A stretch of 48,808 nucleotides of DNA, from positions 1 to 48,808 of the forward strand of contig OMWP01000019.1 of assembly GCA_900314795.1 (NCBI GenBank). The letters run 5' to 3'. Both the position numbers and the translations under genes were made by a program. The notes under the pieces were generated by a model. The model had not been told where the DNA came from. It ran no database searches and saw only the letters and a program-made list of their open reading frames with translations. Shown piece after piece: positions 41,747 through 48,808 of this stretch (position 1 is its first letter; each line of letters opens with the position of its first letter). The DNA comes from an uncultured Eubacteriales bacterium. GTDB lineage: Bacteria > Bacillota > Clostridia > Oscillospirales > Acutalibacteraceae.

Positions 41747-43795
41747 ATGTCAGAAATCAATTACAAAGACGCATTAAAGCTGGGTCAAAAGGAAGCCCAA
41801 AGCCGCAAGGCGAACGGCGAATCCCCCTCGCTGCCCGTGCTGGATGATCTTCTTCCCGAGGACAAGCCCACCACGGTCGTTAATCTCGGTCTGGTGCCCA
41901 TCCCGATCAAGCAGATCGTCGGCACCAAAACGGGTGGTCGATCCTCTGCTTTTGCGGCGAACTTCATGCCCATCCTCGAGGAGGACAGCGAGTTCGCCAC
42001 CAAGTGGAAGCACCTGTGCGAGGCGCACATCAACGAGGGTATCCACGACCCGATCAAGGCGTATGAATATATGAACCGCTTCTATGTCCTCGAGGGCAAC
42101 AAGCGCGTCAGCGTGCTCAAATTCTTCGGCGCAGACACCATCGAGGGCGTCGTCACCCGCATCCTTCCCGAGCGCGACGGCTCCGATGAGATCGAGCTTT
42201 ACTACGAATTCGTCGCGTTCTATCAGTACAGCAAGGTCAACTTCATCGAGTTTTCCAAGCGCGGCAGTTATACCGAGCTGCAGACCGTGTTGGGCAAGGA
42301 GGTCGACGAGGAGTGGACGATCGACGAACAGCGCACCTTTGCGGCGGCGTATCATAAATTCGACAAGGCGTATGCCGCCAGCGGCGGCGAAAAGCTTTCG
42401 TCCACCATCGGCGACGCCATGCTCAGTTATCTGAAGATCTACGGCTATGAGGAGCTGATCGCCTCCGATGTCGATGAGATCAAAAAGAACCTCGGCAAGA
42501 TGTGGGAGGACGTCAAGCTCAAGGCTTCCGACGAGCAAATTGAGCTCAAGACCGAGCCGCCGGAGGAGAAGACTCAGCATCAGGGCTTGATCTCGCGCGT
42601 TCTCTCCCAGACGCACTCTCCTCACGCCTTGCAGGTGGCTTTTGTCTATGACGGCACACCCGCTAAATCCGGCTGGGTGCATGAGCATGAGGAGGGCCGT
42701 ATCTACGTCCAAAAGATCTTTGAGGACAAGATCGATACTGTCGCCTATCCCAACGCGCTCGACGGCGACCCCTACGAGACCATCGTACAGGCGATCGAAG
42801 ATGGATGCGAGGTCATCTTCACCACCTCGCCGCGTCTGATCCGCGCGAGCGTCAAGGCGGCGGTGGAGCACCCCGACGTCATCATCATGAACTGCTCGCT
42901 CAACCTCAGCTCCCGCTATATCGCGACCTACTACGCGCGCATGTATGAGGCAAAATTCATCCTCGGCGCGGTAGCGGGCTCGCTCTCCCACAGCGGCAAG
43001 CTCGGCTATGTCTGCGACTACCCGATCTACGGTCAGATCGCCGGCATCAACGCCTTTGCCATCGGCGCACAGCTCACCAATCCGCACGCGCATGTCTACC
43101 TCGAGTGGTCATCCGTCAAGGGTGCCGACGGCGCGGCAAAAGCGCTCGCCGAGCAGGATATCCACTTCATCTCCTCGCAGGATACCGCTAAGTTCCTCGA
43201 GGATGACCGCGACACCTACGGCCTGTCCTGTGTTGTGGATGATCACCGTGAGGTGCTGGTGGATTCCGTTTGGTGCTGGGGCAAATACTACGAAGAGATC
43301 CTCAACCGTATTTTTGATAAATCCTTGCAGGCGGAGTACAACAAGACCGATAAGGCGCTCAACTACTATTGGGGCATGGCGACCGGCGTGGTCGATGTGT
43401 GGTGCAGTGAAACGCTGAAAGCACCCTCCCGCAAGCTGGTCGACTTCCTCAAGGAGAGCATCCGCCAGAATATCTGTATTCCGTTTTTGACCCCGCTCAC
43501 GACCCAATTGGGCGAGGTGATCGGGGAAGATCAAAAGTCCCTTACCCTCGAGCAGATCATCAACATGGATTATCTGGTGGACAACGTCATCGGCGAGATC
43601 CCGAAGTATGACGAGCTAAGCCCGATGGGTAAGGCGACGGTCGATACCGCCGGCATTGAAAAATCGCAGAACGATATCGTCAAGGAGGTTGAGAAAAAGA
43701 TCTCCGAAAAGGAAACTGCCGATGAACCCGCTGCCGATGAAAAGGTCGGTGAGGATAACGAACAAGGTGATGAGAAAGCCGGTGATGATCAATGA
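41747..43795 (+). CDS. Cytoplasmic BMP/PnrA-like protein with ParB-like N-terminus
   Basis: This 682-residue protein has no signal peptide or lipobox. Residues about 45-145 look like a ParB/sulfiredoxin-type fold (VPIPIKQIVGTKTGG ... YVLEGNKRVSVLKFFGADTIEG). A linker of about 150 residues follows. Residues about 295-610 resemble the BMP/PnrA nucleoside-binding lipoproteins (LQVAFVYDGTPAKSGWVHEH, IFTTSPRLIRASVKAA, KFILGAVAGSLSHSGKLGYV). The last 50 residues are acidic (Glu/Asp/Lys). Without export signals it cannot be a normal transporter receptor; it may sense a nucleoside-like ligand inside the cell. The start at 41747 follows AAAGGATG. It overlaps the next gene by four bases. Confidence 0.8.
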   Translation: MSEINYKDALKLGQKEAQSRKANGESPSLPVLDDLLPEDKPTTVVNLGLVPIPIKQIVGTKTGGRSSAFAANFMPILEEDSEFATKWKHLCEAHINEGIHDPIKAYEYMNRFYVLEGNKRVSVLKFFGADTIEGVVTRILPERDGSDEIELYYEFVAFYQYSKVNFIEFSKRGSYTELQTVLGKEVDEEWTIDEQRTFAAAYHKFDKAYAASGGEKLSSTIGDAMLSYLKIYGYEELIASDVDEIKKNLGKMWEDVKLKASDEQIELKTEPPEEKTQHQGLISRVLSQTHSPHALQVAFVYDGTPAKSGWVHEHEEGRIYVQKIFEDKIDTVAYPNALDGDPYETIVQAIEDGCEVIFTTSPRLIRASVKAAVEHPDVIIMNCSLNLSSRYIATYYARMYEAKFILGAVAGSLSHSGKLGYVCDYPIYGQIAGINAFAIGAQLTNPHAHVYLEWSSVKGADGAAKALAEQDIHFISSQDTAKFLEDDRDTYGLSCVVDDHREVLVDSVWCWGKYYEEILNRIFDKSLQAEYNKTDKALNYYWGMATGVVDVWCSETLKAPSRKLVDFLKESIRQNICIPFLTPLTTQLGEVIGEDQKSLTLEQIINMDYLVDNVIGEIPKYDELSPMGKATVDTAGIEKSQNDIVKEVEKKISEKETADEPAADEKVGEDNEQGDEKAGDDQ

Positions 43796-44388
43796 GGATC
43801 TTAGCGGTAGCGGACAAGGAGTCAAAATCGCTCTATGATTATTACCGCCCCGGCAAGCTCGACGGCTATGATCTGATCCTCGCCTGCGGCGATCTGAGCG
43901 TAGAGTATCTCGAGTTCCTCGTGACGATGGCGGACTGTCCGCTCGTGTATGTCCACGGCAATCATGATGAAAAGCATAAGCGTCTGCCCACCGGCTGTAT
44001 CTGCGCGGACGACAAGATCGTGGTCGTGAACGGACTGCGCATCTTCGGACTCGGCGGCTCCTACAAGTACCGCGACGGAAAGTACATGTATACCGAGAAT
44101 CAGATGAAGCGCCGCGTCCGCAAGCGTTGGTTGAGTCTCAGGCTGCACGGCGGCTTTGATGTGTTGCTCACCCATGCGCCCGCGCGCCATCTCAACGACC
44201 TCGAGACCATCCCGCACCGGGGCTTTGAGTGCTTCAACACCCTGCTCGATAAGTACCATCCGCGCCTGTTTGCCCACGGGCATGTCCACCTCTCCTATAA
44301 CCATCGTATCCCGCAAAAGTGCAAGCACGGCGACACTACCGTCGTCAATGCCTACGAATCCTGCGTGATCGATCTGGAAGATACATAA
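43792..44388 (+). CDS. Calcineurin-like metallophosphoesterase
   Basis: This 198-residue phosphoesterase has motifs CGDLS, VHGNHDEKH, LTHAPARH and FAHGHVH in the family order. The first motif reads VADKES, where D-x-H is expected: Asp is present but His is replaced by Glu, so metal site 1 may differ. No signal peptide. It starts inside the last codon of the BMP-like gene (ATGA) and so is co-translated with it. The pairing suggests a phosphoesterase acting on a nucleotide-like molecule linked to the upstream protein; this is inference. Confidence 0.82.
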   Translation: MRILAVADKESKSLYDYYRPGKLDGYDLILACGDLSVEYLEFLVTMADCPLVYVHGNHDEKHKRLPTGCICADDKIVVVNGLRIFGLGGSYKYRDGKYMYTENQMKRRVRKRWLSLRLHGGFDVLLTHAPARHLNDLETIPHRGFECFNTLLDKYHPRLFAHGHVHLSYNHRIPQKCKHGDTTVVNAYESCVIDLEDT

Positions 44389-44392
44389 TGAA

Positions 44393-44435
44393 AGCCACCC
44401 GATGCAGTTTGCACTGTAACAGGTGGCTGTTTTTG
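44393..44435 (+). terminator. Terminator of the BMP-like operon
   Basis: AGCCACC and GGTGGCT, with an inner GCAGT..ACTGT pairing, followed by GTTTTTG. A CATTGTGAGG-type repeat with ACGCGTGCG follows (44435-44480). Confidence 0.8.
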
Positions 44436-44496
44436 TCATTGTGAGGACGCGTGCGCCTTTTTTTGATTGATAATCTCAACCTCATACCATAGCATT

Positions 44497-44802
44497 TTAT
44501 CCCATCCGATACGACACACACTGTGACATCGGCTTGTCCGCAGCGGCATAGAATCCCGCTCTCGCCGTCGAGAGCAGTCTGCCGCTTTTCACCGTCAGCA
44601 GTACGGCGTATTCCATCATCGGCTCGATCACCGTGTGCAGGGAGCACCTCATCGTATCAGACGACATCCTGATCCGCTCTATGACCGAGCCGCCCTGTAT
44701 CAGGAACAGCTCAAAGGCGGATTGATCGCCGCCGGTCAGCTGCCATGATATGTCCAGCTGTTTCGCATCGGTCTTGTTGATGATGAGTTCTTTGATCCTC
44801 AT
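44497..44802 (-). CDS. Orphan 101-residue beta-sandwich-like protein
   Basis: The start ATG at 44802 has AGAAGGAG eight bases upstream, which supports a real gene. The protein (MRIKELIINKTDAKQLDISW ... FELFLIQGGSVIER ... AVLLTVKSGRLLSTARAGFY) has the strand pattern of a fibronectin-III-like domain. It resembles the N-terminal domain of family 78 rhamnosidases, but all catalytic domains are missing. It may be a truncated enzyme or a small independent binding domain. There is no signal peptide. It is flanked on both sides by repeats. Function unknown. Confidence 0.6.
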   Translation of the reverse strand: MRIKELIINKTDAKQLDISWQLTGGDQSAFELFLIQGGSVIERIRMSSDTMRCSLHTVIEPMMEYAVLLTVKSGRLLSTARAGFYAAADKPMSQCVSYRMG

Positions 44803-44844
44803 GATGATTCTCCTTCTTTGTTTTATGCGAAGCAAATCACATCC

Positions 44845-45311
44845 GTAGGGGATGACGCTTTGAGGAGTTGTCCAAATCTCTGATTTGGCTTACAACTCCC
44901 ATGCAAGGCTCTCCCAAGAAGCGGAGCATACTTGCGAACGCTGATTGGCTGAGTGCTACTGCGGAGGAGTTGTCCAAATCTTGATTTGGCATACAACTCC
45001 CTTGCAAGGCTCTCCCAAGAAGCGGAGCATACTTGCGAACGCTGATTGGTTGAGAGCTACTGCGGAGGAGTTGTCCAAATCTGTTGAGGTGCTGTCAAAA
45101 TCTTGTTTTTGGTTACAGCACCCATGCGTTAGCTGATTTGGCTAACAACTCCCATTCAACAGCGCTCCATCGTCGTCGCGCGCTTTACTCGGTAGGCATA
45201 TCCGGTTGGTATGCCTTGACCTCGCATTGCGGCTCCTCCTCTCCCCATAACTCGGGGAGTTATGGGGACCCTGTATTCGCGATTGGTTAAGCGCCACTGT
45301 GCGACATCCCG
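44845..45311. repeat. Largest nested repeat: 467-bp multi-level element
   Basis: The outer ends are GTAGGGGATGACGC (44845 on) and GCGACATCCCG (to 45311), the same ends that span only 37 bases at 27629-27665. Inside are three successive GGAGTTGTCCAAATC..GATTTGG..ACAACTCC elements, each with an AGGCTCTCCCAAGAAGCGG tail. The third holds a nested GGTGCTGTCAAAATC..ACAGCACC element in its loop. A GGCATATCCGG..GGTATGCC hairpin and a CCCCATAACTCGGG..GTTATGGGG hairpin are also inside. Confidence 0.8.
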
Positions 45312-45610
45312 AAACCTTCCCGATATATCCCATTTGCGCGCGAAGCAAATCAAGCGTACTGAGTCGGGGCGTCATAAATGTCGCCCCCTACAAATCCGCT
45401 GCAACGTCTATCGTAGGGGAGGGGCTTGCCCCTCCCGAAACCCTTCCAATCAATGCCGCCTATCGCGGAGCAGATCAATCCTTCCGTAGGGTACGGCATT
45501 CATGACGTACCGAGAATGACGGGCATCTCTATTCTCGAAAACGTGAGATAGGAATATAACGCTCCTGCCGCGGGTTGTCGAACACGCGTGTTCAAATATC
45601 GACCCCTACA
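45312..45610. repeat. Hairpin repeat cluster
   Basis: GGGGCGTCAT..GTCGCCCC, G-rich hairpin (45413-45438), GTAGGGTACGGCATTC hairpin (45487 on), the GACGGGCATCTCTATT linker, and a final arm with ACACGCGTGT (45582-45591). The stretch 45611-45796 is AT-rich and non-repeat, probably the promoter region of the next gene, though no clear promoter was found. Confidence 0.7.
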
Positions 45611-45796
45611 CTTTTGCGATACTTGCGATTCCATCATACGCCAATCGATACGCACAATTTGTCGATATTTAAAAGAAATCGTTAATTTTTTTGAAAAATT
45701 GCGTGCAATGTTTACAATAATATGCTATACTGATTTCAATACAATCAAACGCTGTGGCAAACGGCATGTTTTTTTCAATGCTTTGGGGTGATCTGA

Positions 45797-48121
45797 ATGA
45801 AAAAAGATTTTGAATTTATCATGGATATACTGACAAACAAACACAAACCGCCGCAGAATACGGAGAAGGGATCTGACAAGACGGCTGAGAATACCGCGCC
45901 GCAGAATGCAGACAAGGCTGAGGATCAAGCGCCTGTCGCATCCAAACCCGAGGAAGCGGTATCGGTTGAAAAAGCACCCGAAGATACTGCGTCCGCAGAC
46001 ACTGCCCCTATGGCAGAAACTCCTGCCGAGAAGGTGCCCGAGGATACCGCGGCTCAGAAGGACGCTCCTGTCGAGACAGCACCCGGGGACACTGCGCCTA
46101 CAGATGAAACAGCCGAGGAAGATCGTTCCAAAGAATTCGCGACAACGGACAGTGCACCTGCCGAACCAACATCCACAGATGCCGCGGATGCCGCGGGTGA
46201 CATGAAAAAATCCAACAAGAAGCCGATCGTCATCACAGCGGCGGCAGTCGTGATCATCGCGCTCATTGTCGGCATCATCATTGCCGTCATCGCCAATGCC
46301 AATCCGCTCAAGGCGGTCGAGCTGCCCGGTGATCTGACGCTCAGACAGTTTGAATCACGCGATCAGGTGACCGAGGAACTCTCCCGTCTCCAAAAGAAGA
46401 ACAATCAGGAGGCGCAAAAGCTGTATGACGACACCGTGGGCAAATATGCCACCGACGCCGGGCTTTCCGAAGAGGGCGATTCCAAGGCCGAGATCCCCAA
46501 TATCGCCGGCATCGGCGAAGAGCTCGTCGAAGCCTTCAGCGATACCTTCAATCAGGTGATGGGTGTTGATGAAGCGGATACCGTCAAGACTGACGGTAAG
46601 TATATCTACTGCATCGACAGCGACTATTCCGACAAAGACGTCGTCGAGATCTTCAAAGCAGACGGCAAGGATTCCAAAAAGGCGGCACAGATCAACATAT
46701 TCACAGATGACGCTGCCGCTACGCCTGATTCCGCCGCCAAAAAGGATGAAGCCGACAGATGGGATTATTACGCGGCGTACCGCAGTATCAACGATATCTA
46801 TGTCAAGGACAACCGCCTGATCGTGATCGGCAGTGATTCAACGCCGCAAAACGGCAGTACCGCTACGAGAACCGTCACAAAGATCTATGACGTCAGCGAT
46901 ATCGACAACATCAAACTGCTCGATACCATTACCCAGAGCGGTAAAAGCAAATCGACCCATATGATCGACGACACGCTCTATCTGGTCAGCACCTACACTC
47001 CTTTCGACAGCGCGAGTCTGCCCTTCTGCGGCAGGGGAGAAGCTCCCGATGAGCTGGCCGCCGACAGCATCTATACCCTGCAGGATAACAAAACGGAGCG
47101 CTTCATCGTGCTCAGCGCCGTCAACACCCGTGACCTCAAAGCAAAAACAGAGTCAAAAGCCATCCTCGGCGACGTCAAGGACGTCTATTGCAATGAGGAC
47201 AACATGTATCTCTATGCCGATTTCGGCGAGAAGAAAAAGCAATCCTTCCTCTTCGGTCTGTTCAATTCCGAGGTTGCAGTGAAGTCCCAGATCCTCAAGC
47301 TCGACATGGCAGACGGCGTCAACTTCATCGCCTACACCAAGCTCGACGGCGTGATCGACAGCTCGTACTCCCTCGATGAGTACGACGGCAACCTGCGTGT
47401 CGCGACAACAACGTCGAACGGCGACAGTGAGACCGATTACCTGTATGTGCTCGATAAGGAGCTGACCACGATCGGATCACTGAATAACTTTGCCCCGGAT
47501 GAGTACCTCGCGGCGATCCGTTATGTCGGCGATACCGCATATGTCGTTGCCTATGATCTGGTCAACCCGCTGTTTACGATCGATCTGAGCACCCCCGAAC
47601 AGCCCGTACTCAAGGGCAAAACGGATCTCGGCGGATTTGCCGCCATGCTCGTGCCCGTTGACGATCATACCCTCCTCGGACTGGGCTACGAGAGCATGGG
47701 CGTCGGCGATCTCGTTTCGGAGGACGCGACGAAGGAAGGCTTCAAGCTCGTGCTGTTTGATGTGACCGATCCCTCTAATCCCATGCTGATCGACGCCATG
47801 GTCTATGAGAATTGCAGCTCTGCGGTACAGACCAACCCCAAGGCGCTGGTCTATAACCCCGACCGCAAGGATTACATCCTACCGCTCAACGAAGAGTACT
47901 GGGGCAATATCGACATGGATAAGGGCGAGTATACAGAGAGCGAAGATAACCGCGGCGGCGCGCTCAACTTCAAGGTGGAAAACGGCAGGCTCAAAGAGAT
48001 CAAACACATTGAGACGGATCACAAGTCGGTCGAGCGCAGCACCTATATCGGCAACTATATCTATATGACCTACCGCGATCAGGACGACAATATGCAGATC
48101 GATTCCGCAGAATACAAGTAA
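45797..48121 (+). CDS. Membrane-anchored beta-propeller protein
   Basis: This 774-residue protein has a cytoplasmic N-terminus with a Pro/Ala/Glu/Thr-rich low-complexity stretch (about 20-135, repeated motifs like APEDTA and AETAPGDTAPT), one membrane helix (about 144-166) and a large outer domain. NQVMGVDEADTVKTDGKYIY is the hallmark of the bacterial beta-propeller domain family (secreted proteins with the C-terminal beta-propeller of copper amine oxidase-like Clostridia/archaeal proteins). Repeated blade patterns such as DRLIVIGSD-like NRLIVIGSD, TKIYDVSDID and LVLFDVTDPSNPMLIDAM follow. The ligand is unknown. The ATG follows GGGGTGATCTGA. Confidence 0.85.
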   Translation: MKKDFEFIMDILTNKHKPPQNTEKGSDKTAENTAPQNADKAEDQAPVASKPEEAVSVEKAPEDTASADTAPMAETPAEKVPEDTAAQKDAPVETAPGDTAPTDETAEEDRSKEFATTDSAPAEPTSTDAADAAGDMKKSNKKPIVITAAAVVIIALIVGIIIAVIANANPLKAVELPGDLTLRQFESRDQVTEELSRLQKKNNQEAQKLYDDTVGKYATDAGLSEEGDSKAEIPNIAGIGEELVEAFSDTFNQVMGVDEADTVKTDGKYIYCIDSDYSDKDVVEIFKADGKDSKKAAQINIFTDDAAATPDSAAKKDEADRWDYYAAYRSINDIYVKDNRLIVIGSDSTPQNGSTATRTVTKIYDVSDIDNIKLLDTITQSGKSKSTHMIDDTLYLVSTYTPFDSASLPFCGRGEAPDELAADSIYTLQDNKTERFIVLSAVNTRDLKAKTESKAILGDVKDVYCNEDNMYLYADFGEKKKQSFLFGLFNSEVAVKSQILKLDMADGVNFIAYTKLDGVIDSSYSLDEYDGNLRVATTTSNGDSETDYLYVLDKELTTIGSLNNFAPDEYLAAIRYVGDTAYVVAYDLVNPLFTIDLSTPEQPVLKGKTDLGGFAAMLVPVDDHTLLGLGYESMGVGDLVSEDATKEGFKLVLFDVTDPSNPMLIDAMVYENCSSAVQTNPKALVYNPDRKDYILPLNEEYWGNIDMDKGEYTESEDNRGGALNFKVENGRLKEIKHIETDHKSVERSTYIGNYIYMTYRDQDDNMQIDSAEYK

Positions 48122-48136
48122 ATAATCGGTACGATC

Positions 48137-48410
48137 GTCATTGCGCGGATCGATTCCGCAACGATTTCAATCGAATCCATCGTCATTGCAAGGGCATGAC
48201 ATGTGTGTCAGTCCGTGGCGATCCCAGACGAATCCATATTGTCATCGCGAGGGCATAACATGTGTGTCAGCCCATGGCGATCCCGACCGAATCCATATTG
48301 TCATCGCAAGGGCATGACATGTGTGTCAGCCTGTGACAATCTCAACCGAATCCATATTGTCATTGCGAGGGCATGACATGTGTGTCATCCCGTGGCAATC
48401 TCAACTGATA
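48137..48410. repeat. Tandem 59-bp CATTGCGAGG repeat array
   Basis: GTCATTGC/GTCATCGC units begin at 48182, 48241, 48300 and 48359, a constant 59-base period, with a shorter related unit at 48137. Each has GGGCAT(G/A)ACATGTGTGTCA in the centre and GGC(A/G)ATC at the right. The stem ATTGC/GCAAT in the last unit appears as ATCGC/GCGAT in the second, a paired change. Almost the whole unit is conserved, so it is not a CRISPR. Confidence 0.85.
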
Positions 48411-48414
48411 ACAC

Positions 48415-48449
48415 AAAAGCCGTAACGACCGAAATCGTTACGGCTTTTT
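48415..48449 (+). terminator. Terminator after the beta-propeller gene
   Basis: A perfect 14-bp stem (AAAAGCCGTAACGA and its complement) with a six-base loop, followed by TTTTTA. The tandem repeat lies between it and the gene. Confidence 0.85.
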
Positions 48450-48479
48450 ATCATTGTCACGGGGAAGAAAACCCCTACA

Positions 48480-48808
48480 AATCCACTGTAACGTCTATCG
48501 TAGGGGAGGGGCTTGCTCCTCCCGAAACCCTCCGAAAAATCTCACCCAAATGCGAAGCAGATCTCTGCTTCCGTAGGGTACGGCGCTTGCGACGTACCGA
48601 ACCTTTCCGCTCCATCCCGTTTGCACGCGTAGCAAATCAATCCCACCGTAGGGTACGGCGATTTTAGTTAGGAGTGAGGAGTTAGGAGTGAGGAGTTACC
48701 AAACGATGCAACGTCTATCGTAGGGGAGGGGTGCTCCCCGTTGGGGAGACGTCACGAAGTGACAGTGGGAGATTCCCCTGTTAGGGGAAATGTCCGCAAA
48801 GCGGACAA
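48480..48808. repeat. Repeat cluster at the window end
   Basis: G-rich hairpin (48500-48525), GTAGGGTACGGCGC hairpins (48573 and 48647), a short tandem run of GAGTTAGGAGTGAG units (48667-48697), then a G-rich hairpin with the nested TGCTCCCCGTTGGGG insert (48719 on) that runs into a different sequence, GGGAGATTCCCC, near the end. No gene seen. Confidence 0.7.

Noticed and set aside
48137-48410. Possible CRISPR array
   Set aside because: Nearly the whole 59-base unit is conserved, so there are no unique spacers, and no cas genes are present.

Overview
The window looks like a chromosomal segment of a moderately GC-rich Clostridia genome, most likely an Oscillospiraceae/Ruminococcaceae-type gut anaerobe. 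This is inferred from Firmicutes gene order (tig-clpP-clpX-lon-engB), a dockerin protein, an HPr with both His15 and a regulatory Ser46, a SleC-like cortex-lytic pair, a Y-family polymerase with YolD, ferredoxin-linked indolepyruvate oxidoreductase, and dense hairpin-type interspersed repeats of the kind common in that group. No rRNA, CRISPR array or intact transposase was seen. There is one tRNA, tRNA-Val(CAC).

Layout. 0.3-11.3 kb (+): threonine synthase, a metallophosphoesterase, the protein quality-control block (trigger factor, ClpP, ClpX, Lon), the EngB GTPase and a diaminopimelate decarboxylase-like enzyme. 11.4-16.1 kb (-): a secreted surface block made of a lipoprotein, a free-standing dockerin, a 1144-residue beta-helix protein and a 54-residue peptide. 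16.3-20.0 kb (+): two overlapping genes resembling a split SleC-type spore cortex protein, then a membrane-anchored polysaccharide deacetylase. 20.8-24.5 kb (+): iorA-iorB-paaK, an arylpyruvate oxidation module. 24.7-28.1 kb (-): an apparent SOS mutagenesis operon (unknown 93-residue protein, Y-family polymerase, YolD-like protein) behind a promoter overlapped by two LexA-like boxes. 28.5-31.2 kb (-): GH13 lipoprotein and ClC channel. 31.5-33.4 kb (+): C39-like protein and a two-gene prophage remnant ending in a holin. 34.2 kb (-): tRNA-Val. 34.6-40.7 kb (+): a complete fructose PTS route, fruR-fruK-fruA-ptsH-ptsI. 41.7-44.4 kb (+): a cytoplasmic BMP-like protein and a metallophosphoesterase. 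44.5 kb (-): a 101-residue orphan. 45.8-48.1 kb (+): a membrane-anchored beta-propeller protein.

Most striking are the gaps between genes. Nearly every gap is filled with modular hairpin repeats, and these are nested: one hairpin family sits inside the loop of another, up to three levels deep. Their stems vary in sequence but keep pairing. Seven exact copies of the palindrome ACACGCGTGT also sit in hairpin loops. Other elements have 21-24 bp terminal inverted repeats that are themselves hairpins, and two of them supply the last codons of an upstream gene (lon and engB). This nested repeat system, with no mobilising enzyme visible here, is the best candidate for something undescribed in the window.

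All functional names come from reading motifs and family knowledge. No database search or folding program was run.
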